From positions 1 through 46,804 of the forward strand of contig JBAJNN010000015.1 of NCBI GenBank assembly GCA_036881905.1: a stretch of DNA of 46,804 bases, given 5' to 3'. This document shows, piece after piece, positions 14,298 through 23,696 of the stretch (position 1 is the first letter of the stretch; each line of letters opens with the position of its first letter). Position numbers and translations under genes: made by a program. The notes beneath the pieces are model-generated. The model saw only the letters and a program-made list of their open reading frames with translations. It had not been told where the DNA came from and searched no databases. Source of the DNA: JBAJNN01 sp036881905. Its GTDB lineage: Bacteria; Pseudomonadota; Alphaproteobacteria; Rhizobiales; Im1.

Positions 14298-15605
14298 ATG
14301 CCCGCGCTCAACCGCCGGAATTTTCACGCAACGGCGGACGGTTTTTTCTCCAGCCCCCTGGCCGATACCGATTCCGCGCTCATGGCGGCGATCGAAAAGG
14401 AGCTCGATCGCCAGCGCCATGAGATCGAGCTGATCGCTTCGGAGAATATCGTTTCGCGCGCGGTCCTCGAAGCGCAGGGTTCGGTTCTCACCAACAAATA
14501 TGCCGAAGGCTATCCGGGCCGGCGCTATTACGGCGGTTGTCGGTTCGTCGATATTGCCGAGACCGTGGCGATCGAGCGCGCCTGCAAACTTTTCGGTTGC
14601 CGCTTCGCCAATGTACAGCCCCATTCGGGGGCCCAGGCCAATATGGCGGCGTTGATGGCGCTTGCAAGCCCCGGCGATACGATTGTCGGAATGAGCCTGG
14701 CCGCGGGCGGTCATTTAAGCCATGGGGCCAGGCCCAATATTTCGGGGAAATGGTTCAATGCCGTGCAATATGGCGTGCGCCGCGAGGATGGGTTGATCGA
14801 TTACGATCAAGCCCGGCGTCTGGTCCGCGAGCACAGGCCGCGCCTTGTCATTGCCGGCGGCTCTTCCTATTCGCGGATCATAGACTTCGCGCGGTTCCGC
14901 GGCATCGCGGATAAAGTCGGGGCCAGTCTTATGGTCGATATGGCCCATTTCTCCGGGCTGGTCGCCACCAGCCTGTATCCGTCGCCGTTTCCGCACGCTC
15001 ACATCGTTACCAGCACCACGCACAAGACATTGCGCGGGCCGCGCGGCGGCATTATTCTCACCAATGACGAGACCATCGCGAAGAAGATCAATTCCGCGGT
15101 CTTCCCCGGTCTTCAGGGCGGCCCGTTGATGCATGTGATCGCGGCAAAGGCGGTGGCTTTCAGCGAAGCTCTTAACCCACAATTCAAAACCTATGCCCGC
15201 AACGTCATCGACAATGCCAAAACTCTGGCCGATACGCTCGGCGAAAGCGGTCTTGATATTGTCTCGGGCGGCACCGATACTCACCTGCTTGCAGTGGATT
15301 TACGGCCAAAGGGTCTTAAAGGCAATGCGGTGGAGGCGGCCTTGGGCCGCGCCGCCATCACTTGCAACAAGAATGCGGTGCCGTTCGATCCTGAAAAACC
15401 CGCCGTCGCGTCCGGGATCCGTCTCGGTACCCCGGCTTGCACCACGCGCGGCTTTGGCAGTGCGGAATTTCGCGAGGTTGCGGCCATGATCGTCAAGATT
15501 CTGGACGCCATGGCCGCTCGTGGTAAAAATGAGAATCATGATGTCGAGGAAGAGGTTCGTCGCCAGGCGATGAGGCTGACGGGCCGGTTCCCGATTTACC
15601 GGTGA
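14298..15605 (+). CDS. glyA: Serine hydroxymethyltransferase
   Basis: A 435-residue PLP enzyme interconverting serine and glycine with tetrahydrofolate. The PLP lysine is Lys243 in TSTTHKTLRGPRGG. The conserved IELIASENIVS (43-53), YAEGYPGRRYYGG (68-80) and HSGAQANMA (109-117) are present. AAGGAG lies about ten bases before the ATG. In many alphaproteobacteria glyA directly precedes nrdR; here a ~4.9-kb insert separates them. The usual GSS(A/P)YPR-type region reads GGSSYSRIIDF. Length is normal. Confidence 0.97.
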   Translation: MPALNRRNFHATADGFFSSPLADTDSALMAAIEKELDRQRHEIELIASENIVSRAVLEAQGSVLTNKYAEGYPGRRYYGGCRFVDIAETVAIERACKLFGCRFANVQPHSGAQANMAALMALASPGDTIVGMSLAAGGHLSHGARPNISGKWFNAVQYGVRREDGLIDYDQARRLVREHRPRLVIAGGSSYSRIIDFARFRGIADKVGASLMVDMAHFSGLVATSLYPSPFPHAHIVTSTTHKTLRGPRGGIILTNDETIAKKINSAVFPGLQGGPLMHVIAAKAVAFSEALNPQFKTYARNVIDNAKTLADTLGESGLDIVSGGTDTHLLAVDLRPKGLKGNAVEAALGRAAITCNKNAVPFDPEKPAVASGIRLGTPACTTRGFGSAEFREVAAMIVKILDAMAARGKNENHDVEEEVRRQAMRLTGRFPIYR

Positions 15606-16279
15606 TGGCCGATGTCCCACGGGCGGCCACAGCTTCAAATCCGCCGTGACAAGGGCGCCGCGCAGCATGGCTTATGAGCAATCGCGCGGATCGATGCAAG
15701 CGATATGCATCTTTTAATCCGCCTGTCACGGCTAATGACGGATACCCAGTCTTTCGCCCGGGCCACATTTACACAACCCGCGAGCGGGCCGGTCAGGCGA
15801 CACAAGCCAAACTCGAAGCCCTGGGCGCTTGGCAAGGCCGAATTATCCCCAAGCCTCCCTGATAATCCCCGTGATTGCCGTCGAGGCCCGTATCGCCTGT
15901 TTCACCTTTCGCGACGGCATCAACGGGTGGCTGGTCGCCCATAGCCGTTACCCACACACTCGACCAGGACAGTTCCAAGACCTGCATCGGAGCGGAAACG
16001 CCAACCGAGTGAACCCGCCAGGTCATACTTTTTCGCTGCACGACAACACGCCGTTTCTCCGGCGTAAACTATTCCAGAATAATTCCGGCTGGCCCACCGA
16101 TCGAGCAGGATACCGATCCCCGCCGCCGAATCGGATATGGAGCCGTGCGATATAGCGATCATTGCACGCAAACCAGGTCGGATTGTCGATGCGGGCACGA
16201 GACTCGGCCGGCAGTCAACTCAATTCCTCAAAAGAACTTGGCAGGAGAATGTTAACCTTATCCGGCGACAATACCGACC
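15606..16279. other. Gene-free stretch at the left end of the glyA-nrdR insert
   Basis: This is 674 nt between glyA and the methyltransferase gene. Short open frames exist on both strands but none has a good ribosome site or recognisable product. It may hold eroded coding sequence of the inserted island. No inverted repeats, tRNA or integrase were seen. Confidence 0.45.
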
Positions 16280-17488
16280 ATGAGAGCCATATCTTCATCG
16301 CGACGACTAAATCTGCCCGAGGCCGACCAGTCCGCGCTCATTGCCGGTGCGCTGAGTACCCACCCTGTTTCCGGCCTTACGCATAATTTCTATCGGTATC
16401 CGGCTCGCTTCTCGCCATGTTTCGCCCGTGCGGCCATCAAAGCCCTGACGACGCCCGGCGATACCATTCTTGATCCCTATGTCGGCGGAGGAACCAGCCT
16501 GGTGGAAGCGTTGGCGTTGGGGCGCAACGGGATCGGCATCGATATCAGTCAACTTGCAGAATTCGTCACAATGGTGAAGACGACCATTATGAGCCACAAT
16601 GAAATTGCCACACTGGAAGAATGGATCGAGGGTCTTGGCCAAATCATCCATGCTCGTCATTCGGCGCCGCACTTTAGCGACTATGCCGAGCGCGGCTATT
16701 ACAAACACTTAAATCATCCCAACCGATGGCGCCTTCGGCGGGCGATCGAACAGGCGCTGGGAAGCGCGATTGCTTTGCGCGCGCCTCGTCTCGAGGCGTT
16801 CGCGCGTTGCGCCATATTGCGAGCGGCGCAATGGGCTTTGGATGGGCGGCGGACATTGCCATCCATGCCGGAATTTAAGCAGAAGCTGGCGAAACTGGCA
16901 GGCCAAATGATCACAGGCATGAACGCTCTACGCCAGACCGTGGAGTCTCATTTGCATGCGGCGGATATTCGTATTTATAATCACTGTGCGGCGGGTATAG
17001 GTAACAATAACAGGCTTGGTATGCCAATCGCCCCCGCGCGGCTGGTCGTGACCTCGCCTCCCTATCCGGGCATTCACGTACTCTATCATCGCTGGCAGGT
17101 CGATGGGCGCAAGGAAACCGCGGCGCCATTCTGGATCGCCGACAAATTGGATGACGCAGGTTCCAGCTATTACACGCTGGGAGATCGGAAGGACCCAGAA
17201 CTTCGAACTTATTTCGATAGGCTGCGTGCCGCTACCGTCTCGATCGTCAGCCTATGCGATGCGAAAACGACCTTCGTTCAAACGGTGGCGTTCTCCGATC
17301 CCGACTGGCGGTTGCCCCGCTATCTGGAAACGATGGCAGAGGCGGGGCTGGAGGAAGCCTCCCTACCGGCACTGGCAGACCATGGAGACGGCCGTCTTTG
17401 GCGCAACGTTCCCAATCGCCGCTGGTATGTCGGGGATAAAACTCCCGGCCGGAGAGAAGCCGTTTTGGTCCATCGACTCAAGCGATGA
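16280..17488 (+). CDS. DNA methyltransferase, N4-cytosine (SPPY) type
   Basis: A 402-residue SAM-dependent DNA methylase. It carries a motif X-like segment HNFYRYPARFSP (35-46), motif I DPYVGGGTSLVEA (65-77) with the acidic GIDIS (86-90), and motif IV TSPPYPG (258-264). TSPPY is characteristic of amino-methyltransferases making N4-methylcytosine; N6-adenine cannot be excluded. The ~180 residues between I and IV may carry target recognition. No ribosome site is obvious at the ATG. The gene runs towards a broken GHKL ATPase gene, ending 5 nt from its stop, within an insert between glyA and nrdR. It could be an orphan left from a decayed restriction-like system. Confidence 0.85.
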   Translation: MRAISSSRRLNLPEADQSALIAGALSTHPVSGLTHNFYRYPARFSPCFARAAIKALTTPGDTILDPYVGGGTSLVEALALGRNGIGIDISQLAEFVTMVKTTIMSHNEIATLEEWIEGLGQIIHARHSAPHFSDYAERGYYKHLNHPNRWRLRRAIEQALGSAIALRAPRLEAFARCAILRAAQWALDGRRTLPSMPEFKQKLAKLAGQMITGMNALRQTVESHLHAADIRIYNHCAAGIGNNNRLGMPIAPARLVVTSPPYPGIHVLYHRWQVDGRKETAAPFWIADKLDDAGSSYYTLGDRKDPELRTYFDRLRAATVSIVSLCDAKTTFVQTVAFSDPDWRLPRYLETMAEAGLEEASLPALADHGDGRLWRNVPNRRWYVGDKTPGRREAVLVHRLKR

Positions 17489-17493
17489 AGTCA

Positions 17494-20015
17494 CTATACG
17501 GCCTGACCGGCGAGATCGCTCGAGTCGATCTCCTCTTCGGCCAGAGCGCCCAGGTTTTGGATCATCGGGATAATCACGGGCGCAACCGCACGGATAAAAC
17601 CGCCGGCGCGGTCTTCGGCCGACATTTCCTCTGTCGATGAATCGCCCGCGTCATTTTCCGTCTTCTTTGAATTCGTCTTGCGCTGGCGATTGTCATGGAT
17701 CAGCGCTATGGCGATCAACACTATTCCGATCTCGAACTGCTTCTTTATAATATCAGCCGGCAGCTTGGTGTAACTCAGTTCGTTCTTCAGCGCCCTGTTT
17801 TCGGGGTTGAGATGGAACTTATAGGCCGGTTCATATTGGCCTTCGACCTCTGTGCGCCCTCATCGATAACATCAAGGCAATCGTCCAGCTCTGAAAAGTG
17901 GGTTTTCCAACTCTCCTGCTTCTGTTCCAGCCAGTACACTTTTGGGAAAGCAATACCGGCATTGACTTGTACGTCTTTACCTGTTGTTCGACTGGGCCTG
18001 TTTTTCGATCTTGACTTTGGTCCCGAGGCAGTAATCGACGGCCGGCAAAACCGAAACCCTCGCCCGATTGGAAAATTCATTATCCGTAACCGGATCGCTC
18101 ACGGTGAATTCAACCTCAACGGTGTCGCCGACCTCGATAGTGTCGGGAAGCTCGAAGGTGACACTGCCTTTGCCGTCAACCAGGTGGGGCCCGACATGGT
18201 TGAGGACCGGATCTCGTTCGCCGTTCGAGAGGCGTTGGAAGTGCTTGCAGCCCCGATCAACCTTGCGCGTGAAGTATTCGTTCTCGACATCGGTTTCGAA
18301 GTCAAGTCTCACTCGACGTCGCCGATGGGCCTGTCGCTCCAGAACCTCCCCCTGATCCTTGCCGGCGAAGCAGAAATAGGTTGGATGCGGCTTGCCCCGA
18401 AAGGGCTTCTCGGTCTTGCGAACATGTTCCGGCTTGAACAGGTTTTGCAGCCGAACCCCCTGCCCAAAGATGCGGGCAAGGGTCGGCGAACTCTTCAGAA
18501 CCCGATTCAGCACGTCTTCCATAGGCTTATTGTCGGCCAGCTGTCCTTCGACATCCATTCTTGCGCGCGCGTTGCGCAGGGCGCGCAAGCCCTGATGATT
18601 GTGCAACTCTTCCTCAAGCCGACGCTCAATCTCTTTTACAAAGTCGTTGTCTTCGACAACGCGATCGCGGCTCGGCATGAACACATCGTCCTGTTCCCGC
18701 GGGGTCAGCGATGAACAGTCGATAACGACCAGCAAATCTTTCGCCAGACGCTGGAGTCCAACGTTCCTGCGGTTAAAAAAAGGCGCTTTGATAGAGGCTT
18801 GCGTTTGACCGTTGACGGTGAAAATCACGCCTTCCGAAGTGCGATAGGTTTTCGCTTTTTGGGGCTTGAACGCATAAAGGCGGGCGAGCAACTCATGGCC
18901 CTGAACCGTAAACGACAAGCTCGCCGGCTGCACGTCTTCCAGGTTTGGATTGTCCCTCAGTCGAGCAAACAAGCCACTCATGGTTTCCGCTTGCTCCTTG
19001 CTTTTTTGAAGTGTCCGCGGCATTCATGGAAGCGCATCGGCAAGGCTGGCTCGGGCAACAACAGGTCTATCCTCGACCGAAGTCCGCCGCCCCGAAGGAT
19101 ATGGGAATCGTGCTTGAGCTTATATTCGTAAAGTTTGACCAGCGTTCCGTAAGTGGCAGTGTGTCGATAGGCGGTATGGCCTTGTGGGAATAGATCCATT
19201 TCAGCCGCCTCGAAGCGAAGTATACGCCCCTTACGGCCTTGACCGGGTTCCAGGGCATCCAATGGCGCCAGATAGGAAAGAAACGGAGATCGGATATTGC
19301 CTTCGCCTTCTCGCCGAATGATGGTGAAGCCCCAATAATCATCGGTATCGTGCACGGGATAAGCGGATGAAACGACTTTACCCCCCAATAACTCCGGATG
19401 ACGACGCGAAACGATGAGTTGAAGTTTTTCCTCACCGCAAAACCGTGCCGCGCCCGTGCTCCCCTGTCCGAATTTTCCCTGCACGAATTTTACGGAAATC
19501 TTATTTTTTCTCCCCAGGCTGAGCAGGGTTTCGGGAAAGGCTTCCGGCATCTGACCCTCGCCAATGTCTGCAATATTGATGCATGGTTTTGATCCCTTCG
19601 GCCCGGTTACGAAAACCGAAATACTCTTCGCGACCTGCGTACGGTAATTTGGCGGCCACTCTTCGGTCCGTCCGCCCGAAACTTTCAAATGCCCGGACCA
19701 CGTTTTTTCGATGAAGCGATTGACAGCCTCACGCATGGATCCCGGGGCTTCATCGCTTTCGGGGGAGATACCCGCCAACATGCATTCGAGCATCAGGCGT
19801 GAATCAACGGCGTTGACGAGCTTTTCGTTAAGGGCATAATCCGCCCGCTGTTGCTGGTTGCCGGCACGCCCCCAGTTCGCTTCCTCATCGCCGTAATGGC
19901 GCCAATATCGTCGATCATCCCCAAACCCCCGCTCTTTCAGAATTTGGACGACCTGTTCCTCCCTGTCCGCATGGATAAGATCAAGGCAAAGCTTCTTAAC
20001 GTCCTGGTTGTCCAT
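17494..20015 (-). pseudogene. GHKL (Hsp90-like) ATPase of a putative defence system, with three frameshifts
   Basis: The piece starting at the ATG at 20015 has a clear GHKL ATP site: N-box NEKLVNAVDS (63-72), DIGEGQ (150-155) and FGQGSTGAA (182-190). It shifts frame at an A6 run (about 19000) into a piece containing a beta-rich segment (LPDTIEVGDTVEVEFTVSDP). It shifts again near 17983 into GKDVQVNAGIAFPKVYWLEQ and near 17855 into GQYEPAYKFHLNP…NELSYTKLPADIIKK, ending at 17494. Restored, it would be about 840 residues. Such ATPases are known beside methyltransferases, helicases and nucleases in restriction-like systems. The exact family is not recognised. The reading frames alternate between two phases only, so single-base indels (real or assembly error) explain it. 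Confidence 0.75.
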
Positions 20016-20028
20016 GCGCCACCGGTCC

Positions 20029-20298
20029 CTACAACTGGAAATCAATCGTATCCTTCGTGCCTGTAGGGTCCATACGAATCTTCAGCGCTTCGATTTCGTG
20101 GTTCAATGTACCGGCAATTTTGCGAACATCAGAATCGTCATATTCATAGGTCGGGTTTTTTCCAAGCTTGCTGATGGTACGAATCGCCTTGATCGCCTTT
20201 ATGGTGCGCCCTTGCGCCAACCGGACGGATTTTTCGCGCACGGCGGATGGTTGAAAGATGCCACTTTCGCTCTTTGTTTGTCCGTCCTCTTGCATCAT
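20029..20298 (-). CDS. Small charged protein upstream of the GHKL ATPase
   Basis: 89 residues (or 88 from the second ATG), ending 13 nt before the ATPase ATG, so the two form an operon. It is polar, with a basic stretch (REKSVRLAQGRTIKAIKAIRTI) and an acidic one (YEYDDSDVRKIAG), and probably helical. No domain is recognised. Its conserved-looking position suggests a partner or regulator of the ATPase. The upstream region is AT-rich, unlike the neighbouring DNA. Confidence 0.55.
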   Translation of the reverse strand: MMQEDGQTKSESGIFQPSAVREKSVRLAQGRTIKAIKAIRTISKLGKNPTYEYDDSDVRKIAGTLNHEIEALKIRMDPTGTKDTIDFQL

Positions 20299-20395
20299 TT
20301 TTTTTCTTAACTATTGTACAAACTAGAATAATCTGTTACTTACAATCTTAATAAATTAATAAAGCAAATGAGTCAAACTCGATTTGGACCGAACC
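20299..20395 (-). promoter_or_regulatory. AT-rich promoter region of the ATPase operon
   Basis: About 90 bases of markedly AT-rich DNA (runs such as TAATAAATTAATAAAG) in an otherwise GC-rich region. It lies directly upstream of the small gene and ends the glyA-nrdR insert. A small palindrome TTGTACAA lies at its gene-proximal side. Several -10-like hexamers fit, so no single promoter is assigned. The base composition suggests imported DNA. Confidence 0.4.
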
Positions 20396-20464
20396 GTCCA
20401 AGCCATGGGCGTGTTGGCCATATCATCTGTGTGCCGGAGCGGATGGGAAGGGGTTTAAAATCCG

Positions 20465-20947
20465 ATGCGTTGTCCTTATTGCGGCAATAAAAATACTCAA
20501 GTAAAGGATTCGCGACCGGCCGAAGACGATACGATGATCCGCCGACGTCGGTATTGCCCCGACTGTGCAGGGCGATTCACGACTTTTGAGAGGATTGAGC
20601 TGCGCGAACTGAGTGTTCTCAAACGCTCCGGTCACCGTGTCGCTCTGGATCGCGACAAGATTCTGCGCTCGGTCCGGATTGCATTGCGCAAGAGACCGGT
20701 TGAGCCTGAACGTATCGAACGCATGGTTTCAGGAATCGTGCGCCGGCTTGAGGACAGGAATGAAAGCGAAGTCAAATCCGCAACCATAGGGATGCTGGTC
20801 ATGGAAGCGTTGAAAGGGTTGGATGACGTGGCCTATGTGCGTTTTGCGTCCGTTTACCGGGATTTTCGCGAAGCCGGCGATTTCGGAACGGTTTTGGACG
20901 AACTCTCGGCAGAGGAAAAACCGACTGCCGAAAAGTCCACGGAATAA
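20465..20947 (+). CDS. nrdR: Transcriptional repressor NrdR
   Basis: 160 residues. A zinc ribbon (Cys3-x2-Cys6 and Cys31-x2-Cys34 in MRCPYCG and YCPDCAG) is followed by an ATP-cone domain beginning about residue 49 (VLKRSGHRVALDRDKILRSV). NrdR senses ATP/dATP and represses ribonucleotide reductase genes. GGAAGGGG lies upstream of the ATG. It leads the conserved alphaproteobacterial nrdR-ribD-ribE-ribH-nusB-thiL run; the ribD start follows the stop after 5 nt. Confidence 0.97.
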   Translation: MRCPYCGNKNTQVKDSRPAEDDTMIRRRRYCPDCAGRFTTFERIELRELSVLKRSGHRVALDRDKILRSVRIALRKRPVEPERIERMVSGIVRRLEDRNESEVKSATIGMLVMEALKGLDDVAYVRFASVYRDFREAGDFGTVLDELSAEEKPTAEKSTE

Positions 20948-20952
20948 AATAT

Positions 20953-22131
20953 ATGATGTCAAGCGATAACAGTGTCGATTTTGCCTCCCATGACCGGTAT
21001 TATATGGAATGCGCTTTGCGTCTTGGGGCGCGGATGGCGGGAGCGAGCGGCGAAAACCCTGCTGTCGGCTGCGTGATCGTCGCGTCGCGTCATGACCGGC
21101 CTTGCGTGGTTGGGCGCGGTTGGACCGGGCAAGGGGGGCGTCCCCACGCCGAACGGATGGCGCTTGAACGGGCCGGTGCGGCAGCGCGCGGCGCCAGCGT
21201 TTACGTCACCCTAGAGCCATGCGCCCATCATGGTCGCACCCCGTCTTGCGCCAAAGCCCTGATCAAAGCGGGCGTCGCCCGTGTCGCCAGCGCCATGGAG
21301 GATCCCGATCCACGGGTTTGCGGGTGCGGCCATGCCATGCTCAAAGCGGCCGGTATCGCGGTCACGACCGGCATTCTGGCCGAAGAGGCCGCGCGCGCCC
21401 ATGAAGGTTTTATCTTTCGCATCACTTGTCGTAGGCCGCATGTGTCGTTGAAACTCGCGCTATCGGCCGATCACCGCATCGCCGCGCGCCCCGGCGAGGC
21501 AACCGCGATTACCAGCGGCCAGGCACGAAAGCGCGTTCACCTCATGCGCGCGCGCTGTGACGCCGTCATGGTTGGTTATCTCACCGCCCTGATTGACGAT
21601 CCGCTGCTGACATGCCGTCTGCCCGGCATGGAGGACCGTTCGCCGGCGCGTATTGTTCTGGCCGGTCATGGCGGGATTGACGCTACAAGCCGCCTTGTGC
21701 GTTCCGCCCGCAAGGTCCCTTTGTGGGTCGGGGTCACGCCGGATGTCCCCAAAACCGCGATTATGGCGCTTGAACAGGCGGGAGCGGATATTCTGCTCTG
21801 CCCGCGCGGCGCGCAAGCGGGGCTTTGCGATCTGTCGGCGGTGCTCGCCGAGCTGGCGCGAAGGGGGGTAGGGCGGCTGTTGGTCGAGGGCGGGGCGATG
21901 CTGGCCGATGCTTTTTTGTCGGAAGGATTGGTGGATGAAGTGGCTCTGTTTCATGCCCCGATTATCCTTGGTGTCGATGGCGTCAAAGCCCCTGCCGCGC
22001 TGACGGCGGATATGATGAAAAAAACGCCGATGTTCGCTCTGGTCGAGGAAGAAACTTATGGCAGGGACAGGCTTTGTGTCTATAAAACGCGTTTGCGGGA
22101 AGGCAAGTTTTCATGTTTACAGGTCTTGTGA
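20953..22131 (+). CDS. ribD: Bifunctional pyrimidine deaminase/reductase of riboflavin synthesis
   Basis: 392 residues. The N-terminal zinc deaminase has HAE (PHAERMAL) and PCAHHGRTPSC; the C-terminal reductase (from about residue 160) has VGYLTALIDDPLLTCR and LVEGGAMLADAFL. It turns 2,5-diamino-6-ribosylamino-pyrimidinone phosphate into 5-amino-6-ribitylamino-uracil phosphate. Two adjacent ATGs (20953, 20956) are possible starts. The 3' end overlaps ribE by 19 nt. Confidence 0.96.
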   Translation: MMSSDNSVDFASHDRYYMECALRLGARMAGASGENPAVGCVIVASRHDRPCVVGRGWTGQGGRPHAERMALERAGAAARGASVYVTLEPCAHHGRTPSCAKALIKAGVARVASAMEDPDPRVCGCGHAMLKAAGIAVTTGILAEEAARAHEGFIFRITCRRPHVSLKLALSADHRIAARPGEATAITSGQARKRVHLMRARCDAVMVGYLTALIDDPLLTCRLPGMEDRSPARIVLAGHGGIDATSRLVRSARKVPLWVGVTPDVPKTAIMALEQAGADILLCPRGAQAGLCDLSAVLAELARRGVGRLLVEGGAMLADAFLSEGLVDEVALFHAPIILGVDGVKAPAALTADMMKKTPMFALVEEETYGRDRLCVYKTRLREGKFSCLQVL

Positions 22132-22748
22132 GCGACGTCGGTGAAGTTCTTGAAAACCGTAAGGGCAATGGCGGGTATTGGCTTAAAATCGGCTGTCATT
22201 ACGATCCCGACACCATTGCGCTCGGGGCCTCGATCGCCTGTTCGGGGATTTGCTTGAGCGTCACCGCGAAAGGCGGTCGCAAGGGAGAGGCATGGTTCAG
22301 CGTGGACGCATCATATGAGACTGCTTCTCTCACTGCGCTTAAGGGCTGGGGACCTAAGCGACGGATCAATCTTGAACGCGCCATGCGCCTTGGCGATGAG
22401 TTGGGCGGGCATATGGTCTCAGGCCATATTGACGGCACTGCCCGGATCGTCGGGCGCAAACCCGATGGCTCTTCCCTTTGTCTGCGCTTCGATGTCTCGC
22501 GCGGACTTTCGCGGTTCATCGCGGCGAAAGGGTCCATCGCGCTCGATGGTACGTCCTTGACCGTGAATCGGGTTGAGGGTTCGTGCTTTACCGTCAATCT
22601 TATTCCTCATACTCTTGAGACCACCACATGGGGGGAGGCGCGTTGCGGTGACGAGGTCAATATTGAAATCGACATGCTGGCGCGTTATGTCGCACGGCTC
22701 AATGATATGCACAATGCGCGGGATTCAACATTCCCGGCAACGGCTTAA
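22113..22748 (+). CDS. ribE: Riboflavin synthase (alpha chain)
   Basis: 211 residues with the diagnostic start MFTGLVSDVGEV and two lumazine-binding repeats: CSGICLSV in the first and LDGTSLTVN in the second, each preceded by an H/G-rich turn such as GGHMVSGHIDGTARI. It dismutates two dimethyl-ribityl-lumazines to riboflavin. It starts inside the end of ribD, indicating coupling. No ribBA gene lies between ribE and ribH as in many relatives. Confidence 0.96.
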   Translation: MFTGLVSDVGEVLENRKGNGGYWLKIGCHYDPDTIALGASIACSGICLSVTAKGGRKGEAWFSVDASYETASLTALKGWGPKRRINLERAMRLGDELGGHMVSGHIDGTARIVGRKPDGSSLCLRFDVSRGLSRFIAAKGSIALDGTSLTVNRVEGSCFTVNLIPHTLETTTWGEARCGDEVNIEIDMLARYVARLNDMHNARDSTFPATA

Positions 22749-22753
22749 ACGCT

Positions 22754-23188
22754 ATGTCCAAACCTCGCATCATGATCGCGGAGGCACGATTTTACCCCGA
22801 TCTTGCCGATGAGCTTGCCCGCGGGGCCATTGTCGTTCTGGAGCGCGAAGAGGCCCGATATGAGCGTATTTTCGTTCCCGGAGCCTTGGAGATTCCGGTT
22901 GCGATCGCCCTTGGCGAGCGCAGCGGCGATTTTGACGGTTATATCACCCTTGGCTGTGTCATTCGCGGGCAGACCTCGCATTATGATATTGTCGCGGGCC
23001 AGTCCGCGCGCGCCATCATGGAGCTTGCCATCGGGCGCGGTCTGGCGATCGGCAACGCTATTTTGACCGTGGAAAACAAGGAACAAGCCCGGGCGCGCGC
23101 CGACAGGCAGGGGTGCGACAAAGGCGGCATGGCGGCAAGAACGGCCTTGACCATGATTGACGTCAAAACGCAACTTAAGAGACCCTGA
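22754..23188 (+). CDS. ribH: 6,7-dimethyl-8-ribityllumazine synthase
   Basis: 144 residues, a normal length for the shell-forming family. Conserved elements are VPGALEIPVAIAL, the phosphate and butanone-phosphate site GCVIRGQTSHYD (catalytic His in SHYD) and the tail ENKEQARARAD. It condenses the RibD-derived uracil with 3,4-dihydroxybutanone phosphate. It lies 5 nt after ribE and 3 nt before nusB. The N-terminal segment (RIMIAEARFYPDL) has the usual aromatic replaced by EARFY. Confidence 0.95.
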   Translation: MSKPRIMIAEARFYPDLADELARGAIVVLEREEARYERIFVPGALEIPVAIALGERSGDFDGYITLGCVIRGQTSHYDIVAGQSARAIMELAIGRGLAIGNAILTVENKEQARARADRQGCDKGGMAARTALTMIDVKTQLKRP

Positions 23189-23191
23189 ACA

Positions 23192-23674
23192 ATGGCGGCG
23201 GGTGCGAAAATTGCTGGACAGGTCGATATTGGCGGACGTAGCGCCGCCCGGTTCGGCGCGGTGCAGGCCCTTTACCAAATGGACCTTACCCGATGCGATG
23301 TGGCCGATACCTTGGAGCAATTTGCAACTTCAAGGCTGGGTGAGGCCTTACAGGATGGCCAGTGCGGCCCGGCCGATATGACGTTTCTGACCGAGCTGGT
23401 CAAAGGGGTCGTGCGCGAGCAGTGCCGGCTTGACCCTGAACTCAATGCCCACCTGGCGAAGGGCTGGACTCTGGCGCGTCTCGATTCGACCCTGCGGGCC
23501 ATTTTGCGCTCGGCGGCTTACGAGATCGTTGTCCGCCCCGACATACCGGCCAGGGTGGTCATCAACGAATATCTCGATCTTACCCATGCTTTTTTCGACT
23601 CCGAAGAACCGGGCTTCGTCAATGGCGTGCTCGATCGGCTGGCCCATGATCACCGCGCCGAAGAATTTGCCTAA
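23192..23674 (+). CDS. nusB: Transcription antitermination factor NusB
   Basis: 160 residues, all-helical RNA-binding protein of ribosomal antitermination. Family signatures are ARFGAVQALYQMDL, FLTELVKGV, LARLDSTLRAILRSAAYEI and the C-terminal VINEYLDLTHAF...GFVNGVLDRLA. It follows ribH by 3 nt, the usual rib-nusB linkage. Confidence 0.95.
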   Translation: MAAGAKIAGQVDIGGRSAARFGAVQALYQMDLTRCDVADTLEQFATSRLGEALQDGQCGPADMTFLTELVKGVVREQCRLDPELNAHLAKGWTLARLDSTLRAILRSAAYEIVVRPDIPARVVINEYLDLTHAFFDSEEPGFVNGVLDRLAHDHRAEEFA

Positions 23675-23696
23675 AACGGGCTTATGGAGAGCTGTT

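Noticed and set aside
15674..16198. Short genes on either strand in the glyA-methyltransferase gap
   Set aside because: Several 60-110-codon frames overlap each other; none has a good ribosome site or recognisable motif.
17695..18714. 339-codon plus-strand frame across the GHKL ATPase
   Set aside because: It is open only because the minus strand is coding; the minus-strand translation has coherent protein features across all frames and this one has none.
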